Below, one piece after another: positions 12,401 to 24,739 of a stretch of DNA of 64,000 bases. The number at the start of each line of letters is the position of its first letter. The stretch's first letter is position 1. The position numbers and the translations under genes are program-made. The notes below the pieces were generated by a model that had not been told where the DNA came from, searched no databases, and worked only from the letters and a program-made list of their open reading frames with translations. The DNA lies in assembly GCF_008831285.2 (NCBI RefSeq), contig NC_045140.1, positions 1,777,528 to 1,841,527 of the forward strand. The letters run 5' to 3'. This DNA is from Nymphaea colorata (Eukaryota > Streptophyta > Magnoliopsida > Nymphaeales > Nymphaeaceae).

Positions 12401-12622
12401 TCACCACCACCACCGTCCCCTTCACCACCACCTCCCTATTACTACAAGTCCCCACCGCCACCTTCTCCATCACCACCTCCCCCTTATTACTACAAGTCCC
12501 CACCACCACCATCGCCATCTCCTCCTCCACCATACTACTACCATTCACCTCCACCACCATCACCTTCACCACCCCCTCCGTACTACTACAAGTCCCCACC
12601 GCCACCAGCCGGATACAACTAA
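9479..12622 (+). CDS. Extensin with internal Ole e 1-like domain, join(9479..10565,11019..12622)
   Basis: Secreted cell-wall hydroxyproline-rich glycoprotein of 896 residues in two exons. Residues 1-34 form a signal peptide: basic WGR, hydrophobic VLFAAVVWF, small residues before QYPYSS. Residues 50-305 are exactly 16 copies of SPPPPSPSPPPPYYYK, with one P-to-H change and the last K replaced by H. A His-rich linker follows. Residues 333-459 form a Pollen_Ole_e_1 domain with six cysteines (342, 345, 370, 403, 416, 459) and an NKNGKYYIELEG core. After a looser Pro/Tyr/His segment, residues 568-887 are exactly 20 more copies, ending SPPPPAGYN. In this family SPPPP serines and prolines are glycosylated, and YYY/YXY tyrosines cross-link the wall. 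The 453-bp phase-1 intron (GTAAGC...ACAG) falls inside the globular domain. The start was chosen because it is the only in-frame ATG giving a signal peptide. The family is certain; the exact gene name is not. Confidence 0.93.
9626..10393 (+). repeat. Extensin repeat array 1: 16 x 48 bp
   Basis: The block is 768 bp, exactly sixteen 48-bp units, each encoding SPPPPSPSPPPPYYYK or a one-residue variant. Units differ mainly at third codon positions (CCA/CCG/CCT/CCC, TCA/TCC/TCT/TCG, TAC/TAT, AAA/AAG), so the protein repeat is far more uniform than the DNA. Confidence 0.95.
10566..11018 (+). other. Extensin intron (phase 1), with CT tract near 3' end
   Basis: The donor is G|GTAAGC at 10566 and the acceptor AACAG at 11014-11018. 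Splicing joins ...KKLVIG to ATIEVICKEG and restores the Ole e 1-like domain. A (CT)n tract at about 10960-10992 lies a few tens of bases before the acceptor and may serve as an extended polypyrimidine region. Reading through the donor gives only HILHGMQ and a stop. Confidence 0.9.
11633..12592 (+). repeat. Extensin repeat array 2: 20 x 48 bp
   Basis: The block is 960 bp, exactly twenty 48-bp units encoding the same 16-residue motif as array 1. Two units have H in place of the terminal K. It is preceded by shorter, irregular extensin motifs (YYYKSPPPPPPK, YHYKSPPPPSP). Long frames on the minus strand and in the +2 frame across this block are by-products of the 48-bp periodicity. Confidence 0.95.
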
Positions 12623-12649
12623 GGCCGACTTTGCAGCGTTATCGATCAT

Positions 12650-12748
12650 GTAAGTGTTTTCAATACAGATGTTCTTTAATAGTCATTCTAAACAGCAGTA
12701 TATTTGTTACTTAAATTCTCATATTTTGAAACAAACCCTGTGTTACAG
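12650..12748 (+). other. Probable 3'-UTR intron of extensin gene
   Basis: A GTAAGT donor lies 27 bases after the stop codon, and TGTTACAG ends a short AT-rich 99-bp interval. Both sites match plant consensus. Introns just after the stop occur in other extensin genes, but this one is inferred without transcript evidence. Confidence 0.55.
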
Positions 12749-13055
12749 GTTTTGATAGGACTCTTGCATTAGTAGGGAATAAGCGATCCAAGGCATCGTC
12801 GGGGATCACAGGATGTGAAGAATTCGAGAGTCCAATGGTTGCCATCTTGCACATTCTGCTGTTAGTCTACTCTAATAGAATTAGCTTCACTAAGGGGGTT
12901 GGCCGGAGAACCTTGAAGAAGAAGAGTTCTTGATCACAAAGTTTGGCCAGTTTCAAGAATTTATTTGTTGTTATTGTACAATCCAGATTCGTTCTTACTC
13001 GTTTTGTGAGGCCTATATAGTATCAGATCCTGCAGTGCACTATGCACACTCTGTT

Positions 13056-13061
13056 AATAAA
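13056..13061 (+). terminator. Candidate poly(A) signal of extensin gene
   Basis: AATAAA lies 434 bases after the stop codon (335 without the proposed 3'-UTR intron), in AT-rich sequence and just before a (CT)n tract at 13071-13100. Plant poly(A) signals are loose, so this is a candidate only. Confidence 0.4.
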
Positions 13062-13109
13062 AATGGAAATTTCTCTCTCTGTCTCTCTCTCTCTCTCTCT
13101 ATGACACAC

Positions 13110-15800
13110 GCACACATTTTCCACAACGAAATAACATGTGATGCCGATTTAACAAACTATTCCATACTCGCTTTCAAACTTAAGAGGTTGAAAATTTTTC
13201 ATTCAAGTATCTGCCATTTTCGATCTATCTCCAGAAACAAACTCTATTGTTCTTAAATCTTAGTTCCAGCCAGCCTTCGATTTGCACACCATGTTAATTC
13301 CACATTCTGGTGAGAGAGGTCACCAACTATGTTTGGTGTTTTTATAAAGGGGGACCTGTGTTCAATTACTAGATCCACTTCTGGTCTCTTGGGCAAACTA
13401 GCTCATGCTGAATAATCCAGCCAAATTGAATAAAGTATTATTAAGACGATCCAATTTTTCTTTTCCATTATGGGAGCCAACACCCATCTGCAAAAATAAT
13501 ACAGGAAACTGCTACAGATATATTTTAACCTGAGACGTCTGCCAAAAAAGTTTGGCTGGTTTAAATCAAATTCAAAGACTTGAAGGCCGTCGTTTAGGTA
13601 GAGAAAGAAAAAAATTGACAACTACATGAAAGCTTCCAAAGGAAAAAAGTATCACAGTAAACTATTACGTGGTTATTGTCGTTATCACAGCTATATTTTA
13701 ATAGCATTGCCATGAATATTATTGGGTGGAGTTTCTTTCTTTCCCGCTTAACCAATGGACGCTGTTCAGAAGAGAACCATTCATTTTATTCTCATTTTTA
13801 GCAGGATGATTGCAAGAACCACGTTAAATGGTTGCATCTTATCCTGGGGACAGACAAAATGGGAAAAGCACAGTGACAAAAGAAAGAGGCCATGGAGGCC
13901 ATAGTGCCCAACACATCGTCTCAATTGGAAACCACCATTAATGCAATGGGGCCAACCAGAGAAGATCTTCATGCGGATTTGCCCTTATATGCCTTACACT
14001 TTGTTTATATTTACCTCCTTATTTGAAGGAAAACACTGACATACTCCTGCTCTAAAGGGGCATCCTGGTCTTAACATGATAAATAACAAGTCCATCGTGT
14101 ATTCCCAACGTACATATATACTAGGCTCTTCTAGCTGCCTTTTGAGAATTATTTCTTTATTGCTTTCTCTTTGCTTACTTTTAAAAGCATGGCGAATATG
14201 CCCACATGGCCACTTATTTTTGGGAACAACATAGTGCAATGAAATTAAGTTGTTTGGAGATGTCTTTTCTAGCTTTTCTTAAGTTCCTAATAATATCAAT
14301 GTGACTTTCGTGGTCCATAACAATGTAAGTCCACTCTTGGATATCTTTATTTGGTTGGACTAACGAATGATCAAAAGGTCGACTTGTAATGATCCAGATT
14401 TTAACAGCCCCAACAATTTCAAGTGCATCTAGTTTAAACTGGATTGAAACTCTTAGACTTCTTGCTTTTGAAATATGATGGTTCTATGCTCATTTGGCTT
14501 AGACACAGTGGTGGAGCTGCTTGTGGGCTTGTATGGGCAGTTGCCCACACGGTCTCACAATTTTTTAAAATATATATAGGTGCTTTTAAGAATCTAAAAC
14601 TTTTTAAATGAGCGCCTCTCAACCAAGAATTTCTGTCTCTGCCACTCTTTCAAACGTAAAAAAAAAAAAAAATTATAACGTTGACTGACATAAGGAAAAC
14701 AAAGCGTCAGTAATGGTAGTGCAATTAAACCACAAGTGGTTTGAAAGGGCCGAGACGGCCTCTTTATCTCCCTAGCATCTCATACAGCTCCATATCGGCC
14801 AACACAAAAATAAAATAGTCTTCATAAATTATTTCTTATTCTCCTAATATAAGAAAATATTGGAAGTGCCACCAATATGAGCCAATTATACTCTGCATTG
14901 CTTGGAAAAACTATAGTGTACTGCTAAAATACTGACAACATTGTATTGTTCACGACCCTAGTTTCCCGTTTCTTCATCTCAAGTTCTATAATTAATTAAC
15001 ATAAAAAAAGTTATTTAAAAAAAAATTATTTTCTCCCAGAAAGAGGAAGTTTCTTATCATAACAAATTGCAGCATTCTACCATGAGACCGTGACATATAT
15101 TATAAACTAAACGCTCAGCAAATAATTGAACGCCATACAGTAAATAGCGCATGACTTGAACAGTGGACAGTGGCTTGACTGTCTTTATGAACCTTCAATA
15201 TCTTAATCAATTGAAGCCAACCAAACTCCAATATTGATCATAATGCAACTAAAAGGACGTCGCAGCTACTCGAGAGACCTATCTGGCTACATGCAGCTCT
15301 TATGAGATGAGGGAAACTTCTTTTTATCTGCAAATTAGGTGAAGGTTGGATCCAACCGATGAAATGGAAATGAAAGATGCCAGCGTTTCAGTGAAAAAGA
15401 ATGAGGAATTAGTGGACAAGTGGTTCTTGAAGAACAACAACAAAGGCCACCAATGTTCAGTAATGGCGAAACCAGACAATTCGCTTTCATTGCAGAATTA
15501 ATAAACTCTTCTCTCAACCAAATCAAGATTTTTGAAACAGGAAATTCGACAGCTACAAGGGCCCTGCGCACCCAGGTGGTTGGAATAAAATTAGTAAGCC
15601 GAAAGAACCGATTTTAATACAGGGACGGCCCACCTTTACTGCAAGGCCATGGAAGTGGAGAGAGTTTCTGGGCAGGGAGTAGAGGACCACCAAGGAGCCA
15701 GCTCTGTCTGCATATTAAGGACAACCAAAACAGACAACTCTAACACGTCCAAAAGAATGAAGTAAGTGATCCTTATCATTCACAAAAGAAAATTGTATTT
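13110..15800. other. Intergenic, no gene recognised
   Basis: No convincing coding or RNA gene. The stretch around 14505-14600 (GGTGGAGCTGC...GGGCAGTTGCCCAC) resembles decayed transposon ends of a kind that recur at about 17737-17760 and 60130-60240, but boundaries are not definable. Confidence 0.5.
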
Positions 15801-15805
15801 AGAAG

Positions 15806-16173
15806 TAGGGATGTCAATATATTGGATTTGAATAGGATATACACATAATTATATCTAATTTTTGGATATTCACATAACAAGAAAATTCGTATCTGAATCC
15901 GAATCTAATTTCATAATCTGAATCCTATTTGTACATTTATATTTGAACCCAAATCCGAATTTTGACGACCGATTTTCAAAATGTAAGAGCATTGAACATA
16001 GAATATTCATTTAAACCTAAATCTCATCTGAATCCAACTCTGATCAGATATTTATGTATCTCTGAATCCAAATCTGAATTCCATTGTCATTTCTTAAATC
16101 CCAACAATCTAATTTTTAATTGGATATTAAATTTCTTCCATATCTGTTTTTTTCAGATATACTGACATTTGTA
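15806..16173. mobile_element. hAT-like miniature element, GAATCC-rich family, copy 1
   Basis: The left end TAGGGATGTCAATA matches the inverted right end (TACTGACATTTGTA) in 10 of 14 positions. Flanking octamers TTTAGAAG and TTTAAAAA match in 6 of 8. The interior is full of GAATCC/AATCTGAATCC motifs and is alignable by eye with 58947-59284 in the same orientation (shared landmarks TTTTCAAAATGTAAGAGCAT, TATTTATGTAT, GTCATTTCTT). No transposase is encoded. Confidence 0.6.
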
Positions 16174-16179
16174 TTTAAA

Positions 16180-19100
16180 AATTATAGAGGCAGATCAGAG
16201 TTTAGGTCTTGTCAAGCATAAACAAGCTTTAATTTTGATGATATATGTCCAACTGTTCACGGCTTACGAATTAATGGTACTCCTGCAAATGCTCAATGAT
16301 AAACACAAATTTCAGAGTGAGATGCGAGGTTTGGTGTCGCCATGGTGTCGCCATTACAGAATCGACAAACTCATACCAATAATACTATCTGCTCATAGAA
16401 GAGATGCAGACAATTAAAGAAGCAAACCAAACTTTAGATAATTTGTGGAAACTGCAGAGTCCACTGCATTATTCAACTGAAAGTTGGAAGCAGCCTCTTT
16501 ATGTGTCTTGGGCAGCAAAGAAATATGGCCACATAGGGACATGTCAATACATATATAAGTTATTATCTTACTTTATTGATGAGACTTAATATCAGAAGAT
16601 ATTATATGAGAAGAGAAAGGATATGATATATGCCAAGTTGCGTGGGGACCCTAACAATTTGGGTAGTAAAGGAACCCTAGGGCACTGCACCAGTAGTCTG
16701 AGGCCACCAACCCCCACGTGAAAGGTGAAGAAGCTCCCATGTGAAGGAAAAGCAATAAAGAACCCCACTGTACATGCAATGGCTGCTTGTATCTGTATGT
16801 GGGATACAATTAATCAGAGTGGGGTCTGAAGCTTTGACATGATGACAGTGATACCACAACTTCAACCAATTTCTCGCATACATTTATGGGCAAAGCTTCA
16901 TCTGTCTTTGTTCCTATTACTCCGTATTATTACACACGTAGTGCTTTAATAGCTCACCTGCTTTTGTTCCCTCACGTTCTCAACTTTGCTATTTGTTGTT
17001 TTCTCTTTATTCCTTGTGCCAAACTTTTTTGTATTCTTCTCCGTTGGTTCCTAGCAGCTGTGATTTCTGGTTAATGTGTAATGTAATCGCTATATATTGC
17101 GTAGGCATTTACGCAAGATGTAAGGACATACTGATCGCAGCAGCACATTATCCCATGATTTTGATCAAGCTGCTTCGAAAATAATGCTTTTATAATCCGA
17201 TTCGGGTTGAGGCGGATTTTGAAAAGCTGGATGCAAGGTTTTAACTTCTAAGCTAATTAGCTTAACATGGTTAATTTTGGTATTCCAAAATATATTTGGT
17301 TGAGGGGTACTGATTACCAGGTATTTGAAGGACAATTATATATAAATCAAGACAGATTTTTTTGAAAAAAGGCGATAAGTAAGTTACTCGTTTAAAACCT
17401 TAAAAAACATCTCTTTAGAAAAAACGACAGAATAAAAAAAAAAGAGAAAAACTAATTTATTCCTTCTTTTTTCATTTTGTTCATTATTTTCATGTTTTTT
17501 AATACCAAACTGTTTTGTTTGTTTTAAATCTACTTATTATTTGTGTTTATGTTACTTATTTTTCTCTTTTTTTATTTTTTCCTAACTTTTAGTTTTAATT
17601 TTTAAAAAAATGTCTTTTTTGTCATTTTTTTTAGTTTGCCGTATTATAATGAGAAAAAACTTGCTAATGGAAACATAAGAAAATTATTTGCTATGGTATA
17701 AATATATAGAAATTTAAGGTCAATTAATAAGTAAATAAGGGGCAACTGCCCACACATGCCTACATGTGTTTCCACCATCAGCTGGATCTACACGATCCGA
17801 AAAAGAGGAACAACAAAGTGAGGCAAGCTCAAACATGGGCTCGATCGGGAGCTGTGGTCTTTACTCAATTTTAGTAGCTTGCATGCAGTACTGCAGTACC
17901 GATATGTTCTTAAAATCTTTGGACCAGGAAGATGGAATGGGTCCGTCGGCCGGGGCCAGTATTCATGCCAGAAGGCCAGGAACATATGTATAGAGATCAG
18001 ACAGAATCCATTGGGTCCGCTCAAGTGCAATATTATATTTAAATATTTTTCATGACGATTATATTTTTACAGACCTGGTCCGGCTTATGAATGTCATCTC
18101 TAAACTTGAATATGCGCATGTATAAATAAAGAAATATGGTATGTACGTAGGATAAAAGTTAAGAAATTAAGTCCGATCGAAAATACATAGATACGTATAT
18201 TATTAAATGAGATCTACTTGTAATATAAAGGACGAGGAAATTACTAGTTTCTTATATATATATATATAAGAAACTATAGAATGGGGATGAAATCAACAAT
18301 GTCCAGTACTAATTAATCTGTTTAGCTGAACATAGACATCGGCTGAAATTTATATTATATATATATAAGAAATGATTCAGTTCAGCACTTAAAATTGGAT
18401 ACCCAGATCCATATCCAAATCCAATACTATATCCATGTCCAGATTGGACTGCTATGTGTCTGTCTGGCCGAACTGGTACTTAAAAAGTGTTTCTGAGCAC
18501 TAGAATATTAAGCAAGTACTGTGAAAAAATGGTCAACTGAAATATTTTGCATATATTACAGGTCAGTAAATTAGAACGGGATTTAATGATCTACATTGAA
18601 GCATATACATATGTTACTGGGTTCCTGAATGGAATGGGAATTTCTAAGGCTTTACATGCATGCAAAAACAGATCATGAAAAACTGTACAAGAATTTTGAG
18701 TCTTTAACAGTATAGCTTTCTCATCGACATTGTTGACGACGGTCGCACAAGCGAAAATGGTGCATCCCGGCAAGTCTTCCTGCAATCCGCACCCACTTTT
18801 ATTGATCAACTCTTTATCATCTTGACATCTAAAATCTTGATGCTGTAATCACGTTCATTCCTTTTTTTTCTCTGAATTGAATCTTAGGTAGGCGCGCGGC
18901 AGATACAAGGGTCTATTTGATGCAGCAACTCATAACGCTGCAAAGAAATTTAAGTAATGAGGATCCTAATGCTTCATTTAAGCTACCAAATTTTTATCAA
19001 ATTAGGTCCACTGACACATTTCTAAAATTGCTGCGAGTGCATGAATAATGGCATGTGCAAAACACGTTAAACAAAATGTGTTACAATCTGTTATATAACA

Positions 19101-22100
19101 ATGAAGAATGATGAACAATACAGGTTCAAACCTGAGTTGCTTGCATATTGTATATTTTAAGTTCAGAACCTTGAACTCTATTTGGTGCAATACCATCTGT
19201 GGAGTATGTCTCATCAGCAATGCCATTTTGAAAGATTTAATATTTGTATCCTTTGCCGTTCACTCTGTGGATGTTCAATTGGAAACATAGTCAACTTACA
19301 AAATTAAGTGAAGAGAAACGCTTAGCAAAAATATACTTTCCATAACCGATCAAGCAACTCACTTCAAATACAATAGAGCTTTGGAGAATAAAAAAGAACT
19401 GAATGGGCTCTTTTCCTTCCAAACTTCTAGCCAGCAAGAATATAAATTAGAAAGCTATGCAAAGAAGTTCTGGATAAAAAAAAGAAAATCCAAAGCAATT
19501 TCTGATAATCTGACGATGATTATCAACAACATGCTTCAGGAAAGAGTTTCTTGAAAATAAATTACAGGAGCAACTTGCCCTTTCAATGCCTCTGCCATTT
19601 TGTTCATGGTAGAGACTGCAGATGTCCTCTCTTCCTGGATGGACATTTAATGGCTTGCATGACTGTGCACAAGAAAGACTTATAACAGTTACTGGCGACA
19701 CCCTCTTTGAAAATGTTCTTACCAAATTAAAACTGCTACCGCACCACTGGTTGCAAATTGATGGACAATTTGTCATGGCTAACAACATAAATCAATGGAA
19801 AATGAACCATGCACATTTACACATTGAGAGATATAGAGAGAGATTATCAAAGGATCATGGTCAAAAGACACAGGCACACTTTTAAATGAAAGTAGCCTTT
19901 AATAAATGAAAATTTTCCTCATAAAACCTCAGATCTGATTGCAGAAGCAAAACAGCAGTTGCAATTGCAGAAACAGAGCTTACAAACTTACACCTACGGG
20001 CTACAGCATACTGTATGAACATGTAAAGTAAGACATCAATGAAAGCAGGGACAATGTCAAAAATCAATGCATAGAAAGGATGATATGAAATGGCCTCAAC
20101 GTAAACCAATCAATTACTGATATGCACGACCACAAAAAAATGAAAGCAAATGAAATAAATCAAAGAAATAAGATTGAAAATATAAAAGTGATAATGACAG
20201 GGATCAACATAGACACAAGATATAGGAGGAAAAATAACAAATCCTCCAATGGAGAAGACATAAGCCTCAGACCAGAGCTCTAAAATAGTACATTAAAACC
20301 ATAAAAGCAATTGAATCGATGGACCTGGTAAAGATCTTCTACCCTGAAGAAAACAACAAAAGAACTTTGGTCACTAAATATGCAGAGGTACACTTAAAGC
20401 AAGAATTCAGTTATCCAACTCTCTGAAGTGGGAAAGCCCATCACTATCCTTGCATATCCTGGTACCATGACCCAGTGATTAACAGTAAAACCAGCTATCC
20501 CAAAGCAATGAACCCAATAGAAACAGAGGAACAAACCCTCCACCAATGTAAGTTCTTAATGAAGGAAGTAAGTACCATCAAAGAGCTGCAGGAATGATGG
20601 ACCCAAAGGTGTTCAAATATTTCCTTGTCTATAACATATTCTTTGTGATACAGTAATCAGCTATTACTGAGACAACATTTTTGAAAAGTCCATTTCTTGA
20701 AAACTCAGCCGTAAGCCTTGCTCAAATTATGTAGGTAGGCAATTCATCAATACATAAAGAGCATCATGGAATGCAAAATTGTTGATAACAATAGCCCAAA
20801 CAGGTAGACTAAGAATTATCCTTTCCATGAAATCTTAGGCACATGAACAGAGCCAAACCCGCTTTCCAGTCTCAACTTCTGGAGTCCAACTTGGTTTTCT
20901 TTGATTTCTCAGACAAGTAAAAGAGAATTACCAAATGTGCTGCACTATCTCTGCCAGGTGGCGCACTTGACAGCTTAAACCAAATTAGAGCTCGTAGACT
21001 TCCAAGTGTTGCTTCAGCTAAAAAGACAGCTTTTGGACCCTTAAACTTCACCAAGCTAAGCAAAAAAAAAAAAAGGAATATTGACTGCTGCACCAAGATA
21101 CATGCCTGAAGTTGTGACAGAGACAGAACGAGATCATTCATGAGCAGGAACCCATTGTACTAGAACAATATGGATGAAAGGAATAAAACCCTGAGCAACA
21201 CCAACAAGCAAGTGAGAAAACAAGTTGGCTTCACTTGAGGAGGTTCCAAAGGAACTAATGCAGACATGAGGATCAAAGCATAAAAAGGAGAAACAAGACA
21301 TGACTTGCACCAAGATGCAAACCATCCTCTGGCACTTGTAGGACTGCATAGCTTTGGAAGAATGTTGACAAAACTTGGCCTTCTGCGGTCTGGTTAGTGT
21401 CAGTAGCATCAGCAGCTTTTCTGTAAGTGATGGAGAAGCTCACTCACTTGACATAACAAATGCGTGTAGAAATGAACAATAGCAACACAATATCATATTG
21501 CTTTGGGAAATGTGACGTCACCATTTCCAATTAGCCTGCCCCTTGAACCATTGGTAAAGGAAAAGTATGTAACTCTTAACAAGTCTAACTTAGGACGACT
21601 TCCATTAGCACACTTTCATGATGAAAGAAATCGCATGAATAAAGCAGAACACTTAAATTGTTGTTTGGCTTACTTCATATTGGATAAAGTTAAATATTAT
21701 ATATAATTTATATTTAATGCAGTTGATTGCTCCAGCAGAGTTTTTCTTTTACTTTTTTCATTTTTCTCATAAATTTTATATTGTAAATCAACCTGCAAGA
21801 ACAGTGTGGACCAGATCAACTTTTTTATTGTTGAGATCTGATTTTGTAAGCTTAAAAGACATATATGTTTAATTAAGATAAACAAATATATAATCAATTA
21901 AAGTTTCTATCACGCTTGGATCAAAATATCTTGGGTTGTGCGTTTTCAAACTCAATTTCTTTTTAAGGATATTCAAAAAAAAATTATTAAGGTTTGGTGT
22001 CCAAATGAATATTAAAAATAGATAATTATTAAAGTCTGGTGTCAAAATGAATATTCTAAAATAAAATAATTATCAAGATTTTGGTTTCTAAACTCGATTT

Positions 22101-23357
22101 TATGAGTAAACAGTTAAGGTCATTAAATTTGAAAACCTAGTATACAATTTGATATACATAAAATCTCGACGATCCAAATGCATAAAATTTTGCAAGCAAC
22201 AATTTCCGGCAATATAGAGTTAAATTTGCACAACTGGATCAGGTCAACACAGACCAAATTGAGAGATTGGACCTAGAACGGATACACAATTATCTCTCCC
22301 TCAATATATATCGGCCACAAACACCTATGTGCAGTGTGTCCTGCGTCTGGCCCATCACGAGTCTAAGTACTCGGCCAAATGCCCACCCTTAATTGCATGT
22401 GGATTGGTGCATGATGGGCCTATCACAGGAGAATAGATCCTGATAGCCATTAGTGATTCTTGAGCCCCATCCATGGAAACAGAAGGTCTTGTCAGAAATA
22501 TTATTGTTGAGCTCAATCAAAGGCAGTCTTGAGGGGAAAAGTCTGTCACGAAACTTGCTGATCAAGCTTAGAAGCAAGCATATATAGGATAATAATTATG
22601 TTGACGAGGTCCTAAAGTTGCCAGATGAGCAGAGGTGTCTGTCGAATGTTGATTGTGGGCAAACCGCTGTCACAATGATCGACTCATGGCGAGAATAAAA
22701 GCGAAGAGTTAACTATGAGTATGCAGATAACAAAGAAGATGAACAGGGTGAGGACCAAAAGTTGGAGGAGGAAGATTACTAATTCATGGTTTCGAAAGAA
22801 AACATGAGAAAAAAAAGCACCGGTGCAAAAAAAAAAAATTAGCGGAATAATGTGTATGAAATTGTCTACTATTTTTTTTGTAATAGCATGTCCCAATACC
22901 ATGTTGTTTCTTTTAGCTTTTGTGGTTGTTTGTAGTTTCTCATCAGTCTTCAACATTTTTGTTTGTAGGTTTTCCCTTATCCTCAATTTTTGACGATTTT
23001 GTCTTTTTGTTGGGGCTAAGGCCTCAGTTCCCATTTAGAATCCCCATTGTTGGAAACTTTAGCTTGCGAGTAATTGTGTTCATCCATGGTGCAAGACATT
23101 TTTCGTGTTCAGCTTATTTTAATTATGGTGTATTAGTATTACTGTCAGCTATATGAGTCCTTGAAGTAATAGTTGAGGGCCATGCATTTTCCAATATTTT
23201 GGACATAAAGCTAATTAATTTGCACAATTACACTTGCCATTTGTTGTCCCAAAAAACATGTATATCAATGGATTTCATTTCAGTGATTGAAAGGACTATC
23301 ACATTAGAGGATGTATACTGTGTCATCAAGTTGACATGTCATAAATCACCCTTGGTT
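16180..23357. other. Intergenic, no gene recognised
   Basis: No gene was recognised on either strand. Open frames here are short and lack motifs. The block 19.4-21.4 kb has somewhat less extreme AT content and several 70-115-residue minus-strand frames, but no family resemblance and no coherent splice chain. A 32-bp perfect palindrome sits at 18245-18276. The rest is AT-rich with homopolymer runs. Confidence 0.5.
18245..18276. repeat. 32-bp perfect palindrome
   Basis: The left arm TAGTTTCTTATATATA is followed without spacer by its exact reverse complement. The centre is an (AT)n run, but the outer TAGTTTCTTA/TAAGAAACTA is non-repetitive, so a hairpin or cruciform is possible. A related TATATATAAGAAA motif recurs at about 18358-18371. 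Confidence 0.7.
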
Positions 23358-23365
23358 GGGCCAAC

Positions 23366-23509
23366 TAAGAGTGGGCAATGAGCCAAGTACTCACTCGATA
23401 GTTGGGTACCCAACTCGTGATGGGTTGGGCTTGAGCTGGTTATTTGACATTCAAGTGAGTTTAATTAAAAAAAAAATTGTTGGGCCGAGCCTAGTTGGGT
23501 ATTAGGGGC

Positions 23510-23593
<84 letters not shown>

Positions 23594-23911
23594 AGGCATA
23601 TGACACTAACAATCGGGTAACTAGTAAACTTTTTGGTGCATCCTCATGACTCCATTAAAAACTTTTCATGTTTCATTGATGACACTCTTATAACTATTCA
23701 TGTGTCATCAATGCCACCTTTAGAAACTTTGGACATGTTGCTAAAGGTTTTTGATATAGGGTTCCAAATATAGGTGAATATAGAAAATGGTACTCAGATG
23801 GATATAAAGTTGATGGTCAGGCCCTGAGTCACCAACAAAGACTTCAGGCCAACTCGAGCCAGACTTTGTGGAGCCTTGGGTTGGCTCGAGCCGGTCCTAT
23901 GCCCAGTCTTA
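23366..23911. mobile_element. Non-autonomous hAT-like element with perfect 8-bp target duplication
   Basis: The left end TAAGAGTGGGCA and inverted right end TAAGACTGGGCA match in 11 of 12 positions. The element is flanked by identical octamers GGGCCAAC at 23358-23365 and 23912-23919. An 8-bp duplication plus short inverted ends is the hAT signature. The interior has TTGGGC/GAGCC-type subterminal motifs and a long (AT)n run (about 23513-23591), with no transposase. It is 546 bp long. Confidence 0.85.
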
Positions 23912-23919
23912 GGGCCAAC

Positions 23920-24600
23920 CCTTAGATTCATGGACCAAAAAATTTCACTCCGTGGCATCTTTTCATTTATGATATAGGGTTATGATTGTGTAAAGTCAAA
24001 GGGAGCTACACTATATTCCACCTTATTATTTTTTTGGCCATTGCGTACAGTGACATTTTCAAAAGTAGGATACAAGAAACACACAACCCGTGTTCGGAAC
24101 ACACAGTTCCTCGAAATAGTGGACAGTTATGCATCAAGTATTACTATATCAATGCATCTTTACAACCACATCTGTAGATCACGTAGCAACAGAAATGCAG
24201 GTGGTTTCTAGCCAATTAAACAAATAAATTGTATGCTATTTTATTTTTAAATTTCATATTTATATTGATAGTGCATGAAATGCATTAATTTCGAATAATA
24301 TTTTCATTCAGTTTGGATAAATTTTAATGCTTGAAGTTTGAACCCCATGGTTATGCTTGTGTAAGGTCTAAGGAGTAGTGGTTCTAATTTAATGGAAAAC
24401 GAACTCAAGACTGGTGAAAAATGACCAAAACAAGCACAAATGGTTCTAAAAGATAAAATAATCTGTTTCATTTCTAAAACTCAACTTTTTGGGACGAGCA
24501 AAGACTCCTTACACGCAGCCAACACACGAATATAGTTAGTTTTCACGATGCATATTAAGGTTTAATTAAACGAAGTAAGTGGAATGTAAACAAGAAAAAG
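23920..24600. other. Intergenic to VPS53 promoter region
   Basis: AT-rich DNA with no gene seen. From about 24600 composition shifts to more G+C with CpG dinucleotides, consistent with the promoter of the downstream gene. Confidence 0.45.
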
Positions 24601-24739
24601 TAGTAGGAGGGTTGAAAAATAGTATGGCACGGTTTTGAAAAGGGGGCATTAATGAGGCGGGCTCTTGTAAAAACGAAAAATTTGAGAAACCTTGCTCGTG
24701 AGGAGGACGGGTCGAACCGTCGAAGAGCCTCTCAGTCTC

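Noticed and set aside
9626-12592. 48-bp repeats considered as a CRISPR-like array
   Set aside because: There are no unique spacers. The repeats are contiguous codons of an extensin in a plant genome.
11418-12605. 395-codon minus-strand frame and 457-codon +2 frame over the second extensin array
   Set aside because: Same periodicity artefact. The +2 frame is a Thr/His/Leu-rich repeat with no start context or domain.
17766-17993. 75-codon frame MFPPSAGSTRSEKEE...
   Set aside because: Isolated, without motifs or gene context. Its length is within chance for the region.
19447-21409. Cluster of minus-strand frames possibly forming a spliced gene
   Set aside because: I could not link them by consistent phases and splice sites, and none resembles a known family.
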